A stretch of DNA of 64,000 bases from Paramecium octaurelia (lineage: Eukaryota > Ciliophora > Oligohymenophorea > Peniculida > Parameciidae). Under the pieces are notes generated by a model that searched no databases, had not been told where the DNA came from, and worked only from the letters and a program-made list of their open reading frames with translations. Shown piece after piece: positions 1 through 13,204 of the stretch. Position 1 is the first letter of the stretch; each line of letters begins with the position of its first letter. Both the position numbers and the translations under genes were made by a program. Location: assembly GCA_905182995.1 (NCBI GenBank), contig CAJJDP010000114.1:1772-65771 (forward strand), in the 5' to 3' direction.

Positions 1-219
1 GCTCCTTATTGCCAAATGGTATTTATTATTAATTATTATTTAGTTAATCCTTATTGTACAATACTTAGAATATGCTAGAATCCTTGGTTAGAAGCATCAG
101 GAACACTTATCTTATAAGGAAAATTTATGAATTATTAAGGGATAGATTTAAAACCTTTGTTTAAATCAATAGGAAGTTGCTTTTTAGAAGACTTAAAACA
201 AAAGCAAAAGTAAATTTGA
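1..219 (+). CDS. 3' end of an unrecognised gene, cut by the window edge
   Basis: Frame 1 is open from the first base to TGA at 217-219 when TAA and TAG are read as Gln, giving about 72 residues. The tail contains NPWLEASGTLILQGKF and ends in a Lys/Gln-rich stretch (KQKQKQI). I do not recognise the family. The neighbouring sequence downstream is a decayed gene on the same strand, so this fragment could also be a remnant. The confidence is limited because in AT-rich DNA with a single stop codon an open frame of this length is not rare. Confidence 0.4.
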
Positions 220-262
220 ATATTCATAATAAACATTACAATTACAATTTTAATCATTTTCT

Positions 263-3200
263 ATGTGTCTTTTGCTTCAATTCTTGATCTTCAAATTCTT
301 AATATTGATAAGTACATGTTTTTCAATAGTCCATTTCAAGCAAGTTATTAAACCATTTTAGTTTAATATGTCAAAAACTCTTGTTATAAATTATTAACTT
401 TATAATCTAAACAGAGTACATCAGGATAATGTAACTAGCCTTGTTAAGGATCAAATATTCAGATTGTATATGCGGAACTTCCTATTGTGATTCAAATATG
501 TTGTGCTAGAATTCTTCATGTGTAACTGTTGTAAATTGTTCATCAATTAATTAAAATAATTGCTCTTGTGGAAGATCATCAAAACAAGATTGCAGTTCAA
601 CAACTTATTGCTAAGATCCTAATGCAACAAATGGAGTTTGTTTTAATAAATGCTAAGGTTCAACAGTAAATAATTGTGCTTGTGGATCTCAAACACTCTC
701 ATATTGTAGTGCAGCTTAAAGATGTGAAGATGGTATGACAAATTCAGGTAATTGTTTGGATATATGCATTACTAATTTTTAAAATAATTGTTCTTGTAGT
801 TAAAGTCAATTTAGTAATTGTAATAATTCTTAATATTGTGTTAACCCTACTGCTATTAATGGATAATGTTATGAAAATTGTACAAATAGTAAAAGATCAA
901 CTTGTATTTGTGGTGTGGCGACAAAATCAGTTTGTTCAAATTCAGAAAAATGTGAAGATCCAACTGCTAATAACGGTAGTTGTATTGCAACACCTAATTG
1001 TATTAATAATTTTGATAACTCGTGTTTATGTGGTTTAACTTAGATTTCTAAATGTTCTTAGTCTACTTATTGTATTGATGTAACCGATTAGAAAGGAGTT
1101 TGCTTAAAAAGTTGTAATCAAAATTAAAAATCTGATTGTGTTTGTGGTTCAATTAAAAAACTTGTCTGTTCTAGAACTTAAGTATGTTAGAATCCCAATG
1201 ATTTGGATGGGATTTGTATAGAAAAATGAGTTCGTAATTTATAAACAATTGCACCTGTGGTAATTCAGCAACACCTTTTTGTGGTTCAAACGAACATTGT
1301 CATGATATTTAATAGCTAACAGGTACCTGTGTTTAATAATGTAATTTATTCCAAAGCAATTGTGTTTGTGGATCATCATACTTATCAGAATGCTCATCTA
1401 CAACATATTGTTCATCAAAATAAGAAGGAGTTTGTTTAGAAATTTGTACTCATTAATCTTCCAATCGCATTTGTGGAAATAAAGTCAAAAAGGTGTGTTC
1501 AAACTAAGAAAAATGCGTTGATCCATGTTCCGATAATGGTTTGTAATTACGGAACTTGCACATAATAATTTTAATCTAATTTTTCTTGTGGTATAAATAA
1601 TCCAGACTATTGTAATAAAAATTAATATTGTTTGGACTTTACAGCACAAATGGGAGTCTGTTATGAAAACTGTAGTTAAAATCAAAATAATTGTTTATGT
1701 GGAATGGATTCTTTTGAAATATGTTCTGAATCAACATATTGTATTTTGTAATCCAAAGGTGTTTGCATCCCACAATGTACTTCAACTAATTATCAAAATT
1801 GTTTGATATTATCTGAAAACCTAACTTGTCTTGATTAATATGTCACTATCTATGATGATATCACTGGAAAATGTGTGCCAACTTTCAAAGAAAATGGCTA
1901 ATCCAATTGTTTTTGCGGTGATAAGTAGAATGGTTTAGATATAAAATTGATTTGCTAATCTGGTTTTCAATGCTAAAATCTTGGTACAAAATAGAGTGGT
2001 TGCTTAGAAAATGTACAATTAATATGATATCAAGTTGTTTTTGTGGATAAGAAAGTTCCGGTATTGCAATCAAAAAGAGACTTGTCTAGATGGGACTTAA
2101 TAAATAGGTTCATGCAAATCATCTTTAGATGTTTCATAAGTTGATTATTCCACAAGTCTATAAATAGGGTTGTTTGCGATAATCTGCCTATTCAGTATAA
2201 TTTGAGATTTCGATTACCCATTATATATAAATTATATACAAATTATTTTAATATAAATTTTAAATAGAGTTCTCTGCTTCTTAAATTGAGTTAATAAAAT
2301 TCAACTTTAACTAATAAATTGAATCTGATATTCGATTTCTTTATGTTGAGAATATTTCAGGATGATATATGGTATTTAATATAATAAGATTGTTTTGATT
2401 CCTAATATGTTATTGCTAGTATTATTCCTTTAAATCATTTGCTTTAGATTTTCCAATATAGGTTTTTGCCTTCTGTCAGTTAAGAGATTTCCAATTATTA
2501 GTTTAAGCAGGTAATCTGAATTTATGATTTTTATCAATCTATAATATCATCATTAGTAGGGAAAAATAGATGATCCTTGAGAATGTCTGTGTAACCCATC
2601 TAAATTGCAGATTAGGATAAGAACGTTCTGCAAAGTTAAATATCCCTCAATAACTTAGTTTTGTGTTATGGATTTTAATCATCTTCAAAATTTTATTCAA
2701 AGTAAATCCTTATTTTTTAATATATTGATAATCTTGAAGGGAAGTATAGTTTCACTACATTATTAATTGTAAATTTTGTGTTATTAATTAATTTTTACTA
2801 TGAATATTTGTAATAAAATCAACCCTCTTAAATTGCTTAAAGTTTGTGAAATAAATTTTACGCAGGGCCACATTCTTTCTATCAAGTTTAAATGGGATGT
2901 TATGAGGGTAAAAAAAAGTACCTTATTGTACTCATGATATTTGACCTTTTGAAGGTTTTATCTAATTAAACTAAATGATTTAAAAAAATATCACTTACAA
3001 TCATTAATTATTATGGTATTGATTATATATACCATATTTTAAATTTTTTTTAAACAATAAAAAGGAGGAAAGTCATAAAAAAAGCTGAATAAAATGATAA
3101 GAAGAAATTAAATTAAAAAATGGATAAAGAAATTCGAAGGAAAATAGGTTGAATTGATGGGAGAAGATGAGAATTATAAGTTAGAAGAATATGAAATTTT

Positions 3201-6182
3201 TATATAAAGAACAATTTTCTCAAATTCAGGAATTCTTATGAAATTTAATGAAATAAATAATCTTAGAATTAGNTAATGGTTTGTAATTACGGAACTTGCA
3301 CATAATAATTTTAATCTAATTTTTCTTGTGGTATAAATAATCCAGACTATTGTAATAAAAATTAATATTGTTTGGACTTTACAGCACAAATGGGAGTCTG
3401 TTATGAAAACTGTAGTTAAAATCAAAATAATTGTTTATGTGGAATGGATTCTTTTGAAATATGTTCTGAATCAACATATTGTATTTTGTAATCCAAAGGT
3501 GTTTGCATCCCACAATGTACTTCAACTAATTATCAAAATTGTTTGATATTATCTGAAAACCTAACTTGTCTTGATTAATATGTCACTATCTATGATGATA
3601 TCACTGGAAAATGTGTGCCAACTTTCAAAGAAAATGGCTAATCCAATTGTTTTTGCGGTGATAAGTAGAATGGTTTAGATATAAAATTGATTTGCTAATC
3701 TGGTTTTCAATGCTAAAATCTTGGTACAAAATAGAGTGGTTGCTTAGAAAATGTACAATTAATATGATATCAAGTTGTTTTTGTGGATAAGAAAGTTCCG
3801 GTATTGCAATCAAAAAGAGACTTGTCTAGATGGGACTTAATAAATAGGTTCATGCAAATCATCTTTAGATGTTTCATAAGTTGATTATTCCACAAGTCTA
3901 TAAATAGGGTTGTTTGCGATAATCTGCCTATTCAGTATAATTTGAGATTTCGATTACCCATTATATATAAATTATATACAAATTATTTTAATATAAATTT
4001 TAAATAGAGTTCTCTGCTTCTTAAATTGAGTTAATAAAATTCAACTTTAACTAATAAATTGAATCTGATATTCGATTTCTTTATGTTGAGAATATTTCAG
4101 GATGATATATGGTATTTAATATAATAAGATTGTTTTGATTCCTAATATGTTATTGCTAGTATTATTCCTTTAAATCATTTGCTTTAGATTTTCCAATATA
4201 GGTTTTTGCCTTCTGTCAGTTAAGAGATTTCCAATTATTAGTTTAAGCAGGTAATCTGAATTTATGATTTTTATCAATCTATAATATCATCATTAGTAGG
4301 GAAAAATAGATGATCCTTGAGAATGTCTGTGTAACCCATCTAAATTGCAGATTAGGATAAGAACGTTCTGCAAAGTTAAATATCCCTCAATAACTTAGTT
4401 TTGTGTTATGGATTTTAATCATCTTCAAAATTTTATTCAAAGTAAATCCTTATTTTTTAATATATTGATAATCTTGAAGGGAAGTATAGTTTCACTACAT
4501 TATTAATTGTAAATTTTGTGTTATTAATTAATTTTTACTATGAATATTTGTAATAAAATCAACCCTCTTAAATTGCTTAAAGTTTGTGAAATAAATTTTA
4601 CGCAGGGCCACATTCTTTCTATCAAGTTTAAATGGGATGTTATGAGGGTAAAAAAAAGTACCTTATTGTACTCATGATATTTGACCTTTTGAAGGTTTTA
4701 TCTAATTAAACTAAATGATTTAAAAAAATATCACTTACAATCATTAATTATTATGGTATTGATTATATATACCATATTTTAAATTTTTTTTAAACAATAA
4801 AAAGGAGGAAAGTCATAAAAAAAGCTGAATAAAATGATAAGAAGAAATTAAATTAAAAAATGGATAAAGAAATTCGAAGGAAAATAGGTTGAATTGATGG
4901 GAGAAGATGAGAATTATAAGTTAGAAGAATATGAAATTTTTATATAAAGAACAATTTTCTCAAATTCAGGAATTCTTATGAAATTTAATGAAATAAATAA
5001 TCTTAGAATTAGTTCATTATATTAGAATTTGTCTTTTAGAGGATCCATTAAATCTTGTTTTACATTATCAATCTTACCAGTAATTTCTCTTTCTGATTTA
5101 TTAAAATAATATTGTTTCTTTGTAGACATTGATCTTAAAATATATTTACAAGAATTTTTAATGTATTTCCTAAGGTGTCACGAATCTGAACTGTAACTTG
5201 CTAAGTATCACCTATTGCATCAAGCCTTTAAAATATCAAATATTGCTATTTATTTTATTAAATTATCCACTTGAATTGGATAATCAATTTTGTATTATAA
5301 ATCATCGCTTGAGTGAATTGCAAAGTCAGAATAAGATAAGATAGACCAACTACATTTACAAGAAGAGGTTTGAGAGATAAATTGCTTGAGATAATTTAAA
5401 AGATTTAATTATAAAAACACTATTTCAAGGGAAATAGTAATTTGTTAAAATAGATAAAGCAAAAATAAATGATGATGTATTTATTAATCAGTCTATTAAT
5501 TTGAAAAATGTTAATTATTTTTAACTCAAACATAAAGGCATTTTAAGAATACCATTTCATCCCATTACCGAAAAATTGAAAATATAGTCACAAAGAAAAA
5601 TTATCATATAAATAAGCTCACTATGCATCAGGAAAAAGTCAAATAGATAATGTTTAATAGATGAGATAGAAGATTTTGATTCAATTTTGAAGGAATTTCA
5701 AAACAATACAATATTTTTGAATATTAATATTATCACTTCCTGAAAGGTAGTCAAAAGCATAAAGATTTATTTCTACATATTTAGATTGAAACAATTCATT
5801 CCTTGAAATTTTCCATACTTTGGATCCTAAAATAGTTAACTTGAGTATTCCATTTCTTAATAATATATTTTCTTTTAAATTAAAATTTAAGTGATATTTA
5901 AAATGATTTATTTGGCTTCAGCATGTTTGAATAGCATACAATCCATATTCCATATACTTTAAATTTACAAAATATACGATATTCTGCTTATTGAATTGAC
6001 ATTTTGCACAAATTTTAAAATTTAAATATTGGTGTATATAATTGTTTTAAATTAGAGCTATTTGATTCCTTTTTTAAATTTTGAACAATAAAGAATAATC
6101 GAAACAAGAGCCTTTCTAGTTTCCTTATTAAAGACTTACTTTTTTATTTTCAATTTAAATGAGAGTATTTTTCAAAGTTAAT
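263..6182 (+). pseudogene. Cys-rich membrane surface-protein pseudogene (contains an assembly duplication)
   Basis: From about 430 the plus strand encodes repeated units of roughly 38 residues with a Cys pattern such as NCSCG, YC, G-C and C, typical of ciliate Cys-rich extracellular repeat proteins. A possible hydrophobic start lies at 263 (MCLLLQFLIF). The frame breaks repeatedly: near 460, at about 1222 (a Cys codon seems to have lost one T, creating TGA), near 1540 and near 2010. After the Cys repeats come a less conserved domain, then basic and hydrophobic segments to about 6182 that suit transmembrane helices. The interval includes the duplicated block 3274-5012, so the true locus is about 1.7 kb shorter. 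Frameshifts and TGAs in every part indicate decay, although low-quality sequence could contribute. Confidence 0.6.
3274..5012. repeat. Exact direct copy of 1534-3272, after a single n
   Basis: Bases 3274-5012 repeat 1534-3272 (1,739 bp) with no difference that I could find, and the two are separated only by n at 3273. The second copy runs on smoothly into 5013 onward. The sequence before the n ends exactly where the copy ends. This is what results when two overlapping contig ends are joined by a one-base gap instead of being merged. I infer an assembly artefact. Confidence 0.85.
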
Positions 6183-6189
6183 GAGGTTA

Positions 6190-8160
6190 CTTTTAATTTA
6201 GCAATCTTAAGACCCTATATGGTAATTCGATGTCTTGAAATACTTTAGAATCGAACTAACCGATCTATATTTTATAGTTATTGCCATATAGATTGAACAA
6301 AAATAAATGGTTATTCAGGGTCGCTCTAAACTGCTAAATCAAATAAAACAAGGCTTCTTCAATTTTATACATTTATTTTACAATAACAGCACACTCAAGA
6401 TGAATAGAACATAAGCTGCAAAAATTTATTTAATTTTTAAGACCTTTTCCTTGCAAATATACTGAATTTTGAGGTTATTTTTAAATAGCTATATCAGAAT
6501 AACTTAAGGCTTCGTCTAATTTTTTTATTTTGACTAAAGTTATTGCTTGTAAAATTATTTTTTTCTATTTACCCTTATAATGATAACAATCTGAATTTCA
6601 GGGCATATTTGAATTGTTAAATCAGAATATTTTAATGATTCATCTAACCTTTACATTTCCATTTAAAGTTGTTGCTACAAGCTTTTCCAAATATATATTT
6701 ACCAATTTTAAGGTAAGTACTATCTGAGTTTTCTTGAATACTTGAATAAAAACACTCTAATGCTTCTTAAAGTCTTTTCATTTTGAATAAGGTACACGCT
6801 GAAAAATTTAGATCATTTTACCTTTGAGGTTTCTATACTCCAAATTTTCAGGGTTCTTTGAAATCGATACATCATGCTGTTCCAATGCTTCTTAATATCT
6901 GTTCAAACTACATAACACACTTGCTGCAAAACTAATTATGATATTTACCCTTATCTAATATAATAATTGGGATTTTCATCATTTATCTGAATTGCTTTAT
7001 CTAGATATTATAAGAATTTTTTTCAAATCTATTCAATTTTTATATAATTATATGACTTAAACAAGAATAGTGTTGTGGCTGGAAAAATATGGACTTACTT
7101 TTATACCTTTCCAATAATATTAGTCTGGCTAATCAGGGTTCTCATAATTGCATAATATTGATTTAGCCATTAATTTAAACCCTGAATCTTCGTGTTCTTG
7201 TTTTCACAAAGGTAAATTAATAAATTGAATATTTTTTCAGAAAATATTTTAGACTTGTTAAAATTTATATATATTATTACTTTACCTTTGAATTGTGGCT
7301 GAATCGTAGTTTAACAAAGCTTCTTCCAATCTATTCATATGGAATATCATTTTATGTACAAAAATACAACAGAGTATTTGCTACAAAATGTGATGAAAAT
7401 TTACCTTTATAAACGTAATTATCTGCAAATTCTGGATTTTAGTAATTGCTAAATCATAAATTGCAAAGCTTCCTCAAGTCTATTCATTTCTTATAAAGTT
7501 CTTTCTAAAAAATTATGGAATTTACTAATTTTACCTTTGCCCAAATAATATACTGATTCTTCAGGGTTTCTCTAATTGCTAAATCATAATAATATAATGC
7601 TTCTTCAAATCTAATGGTTAGAAATAATTTTGGTGATTTGTACATATAATATTAGGATAATTGCTACAAAAAATGGTTGGGATTGACCATGTACCATTGC
7701 CCTAAAAAAATAAAGGATTGCTAGAATTTATCTGAATCAGGGAATCATAAATTTGTAAGGCTTCCCCAAATGATATCAGTTTTTACATAATGATGAAGCC
7801 TTAAAAATCAATAAAGATTAGGCTAAATAATATATGATTTACAATTTACCTTTAAATAATTAAATCTCAAATATTTCAAGAGAATGAAGGGTGGCTAAAT
7901 CATAATTTTAAAATGCCTCTCCCAATCTATTCATGTATTTTATAATCTATGAAAAAATTCACTAGGGTATTTACTGAAAAATATTTAATTACTAATTTAC
8001 CTTTGTCTAAATAATATAATGAATAATTAGGGTTTCTCTGAATAGGTTAATCGTAAAATTGCAGTGCTTCTCTAAATCTTTTCATTTTTTCTATATAATG
8101 ATTACATTTAAAAAAGCAATGGAGTCGTTGTTGTAAATAATGTCTTATAAATTTTACGTT
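6190..8160 (-). pseudogene. TPR-repeat protein pseudogene with an intron in most repeats
   Basis: The minus strand carries about a dozen degenerate units of the form NRLEEAL..YDLAI..NPE....Y..KG, the consensus of tetratricopeptide repeats. Most units end at AAAGGTAAA, a Paramecium 5' splice signal, followed by a possible short intron and then a stretch beginning A-N-T-L. Plus-strand traces of the splice signal recur near 6818, 7280, 7400, 7532, 7848 and 7996, spaced about 120 to 315 bp. The first unit begins near 8085 (MKRFREALQFYD). Within most units the helix A and helix B parts lie in different frames, usually because one base seems missing from a run of A or T. This array is copied twice more downstream of n gaps. 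Confidence 0.6.
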
Positions 8161-8737
8161 TCTAAAAGTAAAATACACCATTAATTTTAATTTAATTATA
8201 ATTCTCTTAATTAAATATCAATTCAATTCATAAGGAGTCCAATAATAATTTAAATTTTTGTTTTAGTTTTCAAAAATTTACTTCCTAAATTAGATTTTCT
8301 ACCAAGAAACGTTATAATATAATAGGATAAAAAAAGTCTTCTTAATGTAATTAAGTAGCTCTGAGATTTAGATTTCAAAAATTAATTCATGTTTGTAACA
8401 CGATATTAAACAAAAATTTTCCTTTAGTATTATGAATTTTCAATTTTTATGTGCAAATTGCTAAGTACCAAAAATTAATTAAATTTTTTGATTTGCAAAA
8501 ATATTAATAAAATCAAGTTAACATTGTTGTTAATAAAATGTAAAATCCCAACCCGAACAATTTAAGAGGTCTATATTAAGATCTTTTTAAGAAACTTTTC
8601 TTATTGAAAAAATCATTTCTAACTAAAATGCCATTAATTCAATATTAACTAAATTTATAACATTTATGTTAAACAATTAATTAGAGCACTCAACTTGATT
8701 TTTTGAAGTTGTTAGTAATTTCAGAATTTAATAAATA
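8161..8737. other. AT-rich stretch without a recognisable gene
   Basis: I see no coding frame with convincing composition and no RNA gene here. The stretch ends exactly at the n gap and reappears in both downstream copies. Confidence 0.4.
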
Positions 8738-8738
8738 N

Positions 8739-10430
8739 AATTATATGACTTAAACAAGAATAGTGTTGTGGCTGGAAAAATATGGACTTACTTTTATACC
8801 TTTCCAATAATATTAGTCTGGCTAATCAGGGTTCTCATAATTGCATAATATTGATTTAGCCATTAATTTAAACCCTGAATCTTCGTGTTCTTGTTTTCAC
8901 AAAGGTAAATTAATAAATTGAATATTTTTTCAGAAAATATTTTAGACTTGTTAAAATTTATATATATTATTACTTTACCTTTGAATTGTGGCTGAATCGT
9001 AGTTTAACAAAGCTTCTTCCAATCTATTCATATGGAATATCATTTTATGTACAAAAATACAACAGAGTATTTGCTACAAAATGTGATGAAAATTTACCTT
9101 TATAAACGTAATTATCTGCAAATTCTGGATTTTAGTAATTGCTAAATCATAAATTGCAAAGCTTCCTCAAGTCTATTCATTTCTTATAAAGTTCTTTCTA
9201 AAAAATTATGGAATTTACTAATTTTACCTTTGCCCAAATAATATACTGATTCTTCAGGGTTTCTCTAATTGCTAAATCATAATAATATAATGCTTCTTCA
9301 AATCTAATGGTTAGAAATAATTTTGGTGATTTGTACATATAATATTAGGATAATTGCTACAAAAAATGGTTGGGATTGACCATGTACCATTGCCCTAAAA
9401 AAATAAAGGATTGCTAGAATTTATCTGAATCAGGGAATCATAAATTTGTAAGGCTTCCCCAAATGATATCAGTTTTTACATAATGATGAAGCCTTAAAAA
9501 TCAATAAAGATTAGGCTAAATAATATATGATTTACAATTTACCTTTAAATAATTAAATCTCAAATATTTCAAGAGAATGAAGGGTGGCTAAATCATAATT
9601 TTAAAATGCCTCTCCCAATCTATTCATGTATTTTATAATCTATGAAAAAATTCACTAGGGTATTTACTGAAAAATATTTAATTACTAATTTACCTTTGTC
9701 TAAATAATATAATGAATAATTAGGGTTTCTCTGAATAGGTTAATCGTAAAATTGCAGTGCTTCTCTAAATCTTTTCATTTTTTCTATATAATGATTACAT
9801 TTAAAAAAGCAATGGAGTCGTTGTTGTAAATAATGTCTTATAAATTTTACGTTTCTAAAAGTAAAATACACCATTAATTTTAATTTAATTATAATTCTCT
9901 TAATTAAATATCAATTCAATTCATAAGGAGTCCAATAATAATTTAAATTTTTGTTTTAGTTTTCAAAAATTTACTTCCTAAATTAGATTTTCTACCAAGA
10001 AACGTTATAATATAATAGGATAAAAAAAGTCTTCTTAATGTAATTAAGTAGCTCTGAGATTTAGATTTCAAAAATTAATTCATGTTTGTAACACGATATT
10101 AAACAAAAATTTTCCTTTAGTATTATGAATTTTCAATTTTTATGTGCAAATTGCTAAGTACCAAAAATTAATTAAATTTTTTGATTTGCAAAAATATTAA
10201 TAAAATCAAGTTAACATTGTTGTTAATAAAATGTAAAATCCCAACCCGAACAATTTAAGAGGTCTATATTAAGATCTTTTTAAGAAACTTTTCTTATTGA
10301 AAAAATCATTTCTAACTAAAATGCCATTAATTCAATATTAACTAAATTTATAACATTTATGTTAAACAATTAATTAGAGCACTCAACTTGATTTTTTGAA
10401 GTTGTTAGTAATTTCAGAATTTAATAAATA
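8739..10430. repeat. Exact direct copy of 7046-8737, after a single n
   Basis: The 1,692 bp after n at 8738 repeat 7046-8737 and end at the same base, immediately before the next n (10431). The copy carries the same TPR units with the same frame breaks (first unit near 9778). Shared identical frameshifts argue that this is one sequence placed twice and not an independent genomic copy. Confidence 0.85.
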
Positions 10431-10431
10431 N

Positions 10432-11850
10432 GCTTCTTCCAATCTATTCATATGGAATATCATTTTATGTACAAAAATACAACAGAGTATTTGCTACAAA
10501 ATGTGATGAAAATTTACCTTTATAAACGTAATTATCTGCAAATTCTGGATTTTAGTAATTGCTAAATCATAAATTGCAAAGCTTCCTCAAGTCTATTCAT
10601 TTCTTATAAAGTTCTTTCTAAAAAATTATGGAATTTACTAATTTTACCTTTGCCCAAATAATATACTGATTCTTCAGGGTTTCTCTAATTGCTAAATCAT
10701 AATAATATAATGCTTCTTCAAATCTAATGGTTAGAAATAATTTTGGTGATTTGTACATATAATATTAGGATAATTGCTACAAAAAATGGTTGGGATTGAC
10801 CATGTACCATTGCCCTAAAAAAATAAAGGATTGCTAGAATTTATCTGAATCAGGGAATCATAAATTTGTAAGGCTTCCCCAAATGATATCAGTTTTTACA
10901 TAATGATGAAGCCTTAAAAATCAATAAAGATTAGGCTAAATAATATATGATTTACAATTTACCTTTAAATAATTAAATCTCAAATATTTCAAGAGAATGA
11001 AGGGTGGCTAAATCATAATTTTAAAATGCCTCTCCCAATCTATTCATGTATTTTATAATCTATGAAAAAATTCACTAGGGTATTTACTGAAAAATATTTA
11101 ATTACTAATTTACCTTTGTCTAAATAATATAATGAATAATTAGGGTTTCTCTGAATAGGTTAATCGTAAAATTGCAGTGCTTCTCTAAATCTTTTCATTT
11201 TTTCTATATAATGATTACATTTAAAAAAGCAATGGAGTCGTTGTTGTAAATAATGTCTTATAAATTTTACGTTTCTAAAAGTAAAATACACCATTAATTT
11301 TAATTTAATTATAATTCTCTTAATTAAATATCAATTCAATTCATAAGGAGTCCAATAATAATTTAAATTTTTGTTTTAGTTTTCAAAAATTTACTTCCTA
11401 AATTAGATTTTCTACCAAGAAACGTTATAATATAATAGGATAAAAAAAGTCTTCTTAATGTAATTAAGTAGCTCTGAGATTTAGATTTCAAAAATTAATT
11501 CATGTTTGTAACACGATATTAAACAAAAATTTTCCTTTAGTATTATGAATTTTCAATTTTTATGTGCAAATTGCTAAGTACCAAAAATTAATTAAATTTT
11601 TTGATTTGCAAAAATATTAATAAAATCAAGTTAACATTGTTGTTAATAAAATGTAAAATCCCAACCCGAACAATTTAAGAGGTCTATATTAAGATCTTTT
11701 TAAGAAACTTTTCTTATTGAAAAAATCATTTCTAACTAAAATGCCATTAATTCAATATTAACTAAATTTATAACATTTATGTTAAACAATTAATTAGAGC
11801 ACTCAACTTGATTTTTTGAAGTTGTTAGTAATTTCAGAATTTAATAAATA
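10432..11850. repeat. Exact direct copy of 7319-8737, after a single n
   Basis: The 1,419 bp after n at 10431 repeat 7319-8737 (and the matching part of 8739-10430). Only this third copy continues into unique sequence (11851 onward), so it carries the real right-hand junction. The first TPR unit of this copy lies near 11198. Confidence 0.85.
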
Positions 11851-12110
11851 AGATCGCTCAAAGAAGGGATTTAAAACTATATTTGATAACAAACTATTTA
11901 AGAGTTAGAGAACATAAAGTTTGTTTTGCAGAAAGCAGAATTAATCAAGAAAAATAATTATAAGTTGAATAAATTATACCCCTTTCTAGCACTGCAAATT
12001 TGGATTTATTTAATGACAAAATTATAATATGTATTTTGAGATAAATTATTAATCTCGAAAATATGTTTTAAAAGAAATTTTATAGTTTAGAAAAATACAC
12101 TTTATATAAA

Positions 12111-12773
12111 TCATTCATCAGTCATTTGTATCAAATATCCTTGATCCCAATTACCTTTTATAACTTCTTTTTGATAAGTTGTAAATTCACCATCCCCATG
12201 AATCATGCCATCATCAAACTCTCCTACATATTTTTCTCCATTAGACAAGAAAAGCATTCCTTAACCTTACATTTTGCCTCCAACAAATTAGCCTAGGAAT
12301 ATCAGAATTTATCTCTTACCCTCATACGATGACCAGCCATTTCCAATAGTTGTCATATTATTGCAATCAAAAGCACTATCAATTTCTTCTACATATAAAT
12401 TCTATAGCCTCCCCTATCCATCATAAACATTCTATTTCCAATAGCCAGCATAAATTTCTCTACCTTCATTATCTGTAAGCATGCCAAATCCTTATCTAGT
12501 TTATGGAGGATAACCTTGACCTCTATAAATATATCCATCTTCATACTATAATGCCAATTCTAGTATTTTACTATGACAAATACCTTCTAAATCTTCATCT
12601 TTTTCTTATTTTTATTCTGATTATATTTTATCTTCTTAGCGCTATTTCGGCTCCAATTTGTTAATTTCTTTTGCAATATTTTATTTATTGTCAACTAGGC
12701 CTTATTTGGGCATGAATTATTAATTTTGTGCTTGTTTAGATTCTACTATAAAACATGTTTTTATTAATACCAT
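12111..12773 (-). CDS. MORN-repeat protein, 211 residues
   Basis: The model starts at ATG 12773 (MVLIKTCFIVESKQ), has one 27-nt intron (GTAAGA...CTAG) and stops at TGA 12111-12113; 663 minus 27 gives 212 codons. The N-terminal third is Gln/Lys-rich and probably unstructured. The rest shows MORN-like units rich in Gly and aromatic residues: YRGQGYPP, GFGML, YAGYWKQNVYDGQGR, YEGQFVGGKMQGQGM and YVGEFDDGMIHGDGEF. MORN repeats usually bind membranes or scaffold cortical complexes; the partner cannot be deduced here. A second MORN protein lies at 28.1-29.4 kb and a MORN-calpain at 56.5-59.6 kb. Confidence 0.85.
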
Positions 12774-12880
12774 AATTATTTTCTTGTTATTATCTAGATA
12801 AAGGTATGCACTATTAATTCTGCTACTGCTATTGATATGAATTAGCATTTTTAATTCTTTCCATTACTTATTCATATGTA

Positions 12881-13204
12881 TAATAACCAGCTCTGGATGG
12901 CGATTACAAGAAAGGGTTTTGTTGTGATTGAGATTATTATTATGTTTACATTAAATTGGTTCTTGAAGGTGATACAAATTCACTAAAAGGGCTTTAAAAA
13001 TTTTTTTATGGTGATTGTAAATTCTAATTAGCAATTGATGGTTAAGGATATTAATGAGCTGCTGGTACCTGGAAATAAGGTTAATATATGATTTATGGAT
13101 GTAATTATGGCAATTGGTGTTAATATTATGGCTATAAGTATCCAAAAACTTGTTAAGGATAGGCTCTTGATGGATACTAATATGTTTGTCTCTACATAGG
13201 TTGA
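12881..13204 (+). pseudogene. Tyr/Gly/Cys/Gln-rich frame interrupted by two TGAs
   Basis: One plus-strand frame reads like protein, with PALDGDYKKGFCCD, LAIDGQGYQ, NYGNWCQYYGYKYPKTC and QALDGYQYVCLYIG, ending at TGA 13202-13204. A motif of the type A-L/I-D-G-x-x-Y occurs three times. The frame holds in-frame TGAs at 12929 and 13055. No short GTA...AG intron removes them. A similar composition appears at 14.9-15.7 kb. It could be a decayed secreted protein; the antisense frame is also partly open, so the strand is uncertain. Confidence 0.3.

Noticed and set aside
6190..11850. Tandem triplication of a TPR gene
   Set aside because: Copies are exact, right-aligned and separated by single n characters, which fits overlapping contig ends better than gene amplification.
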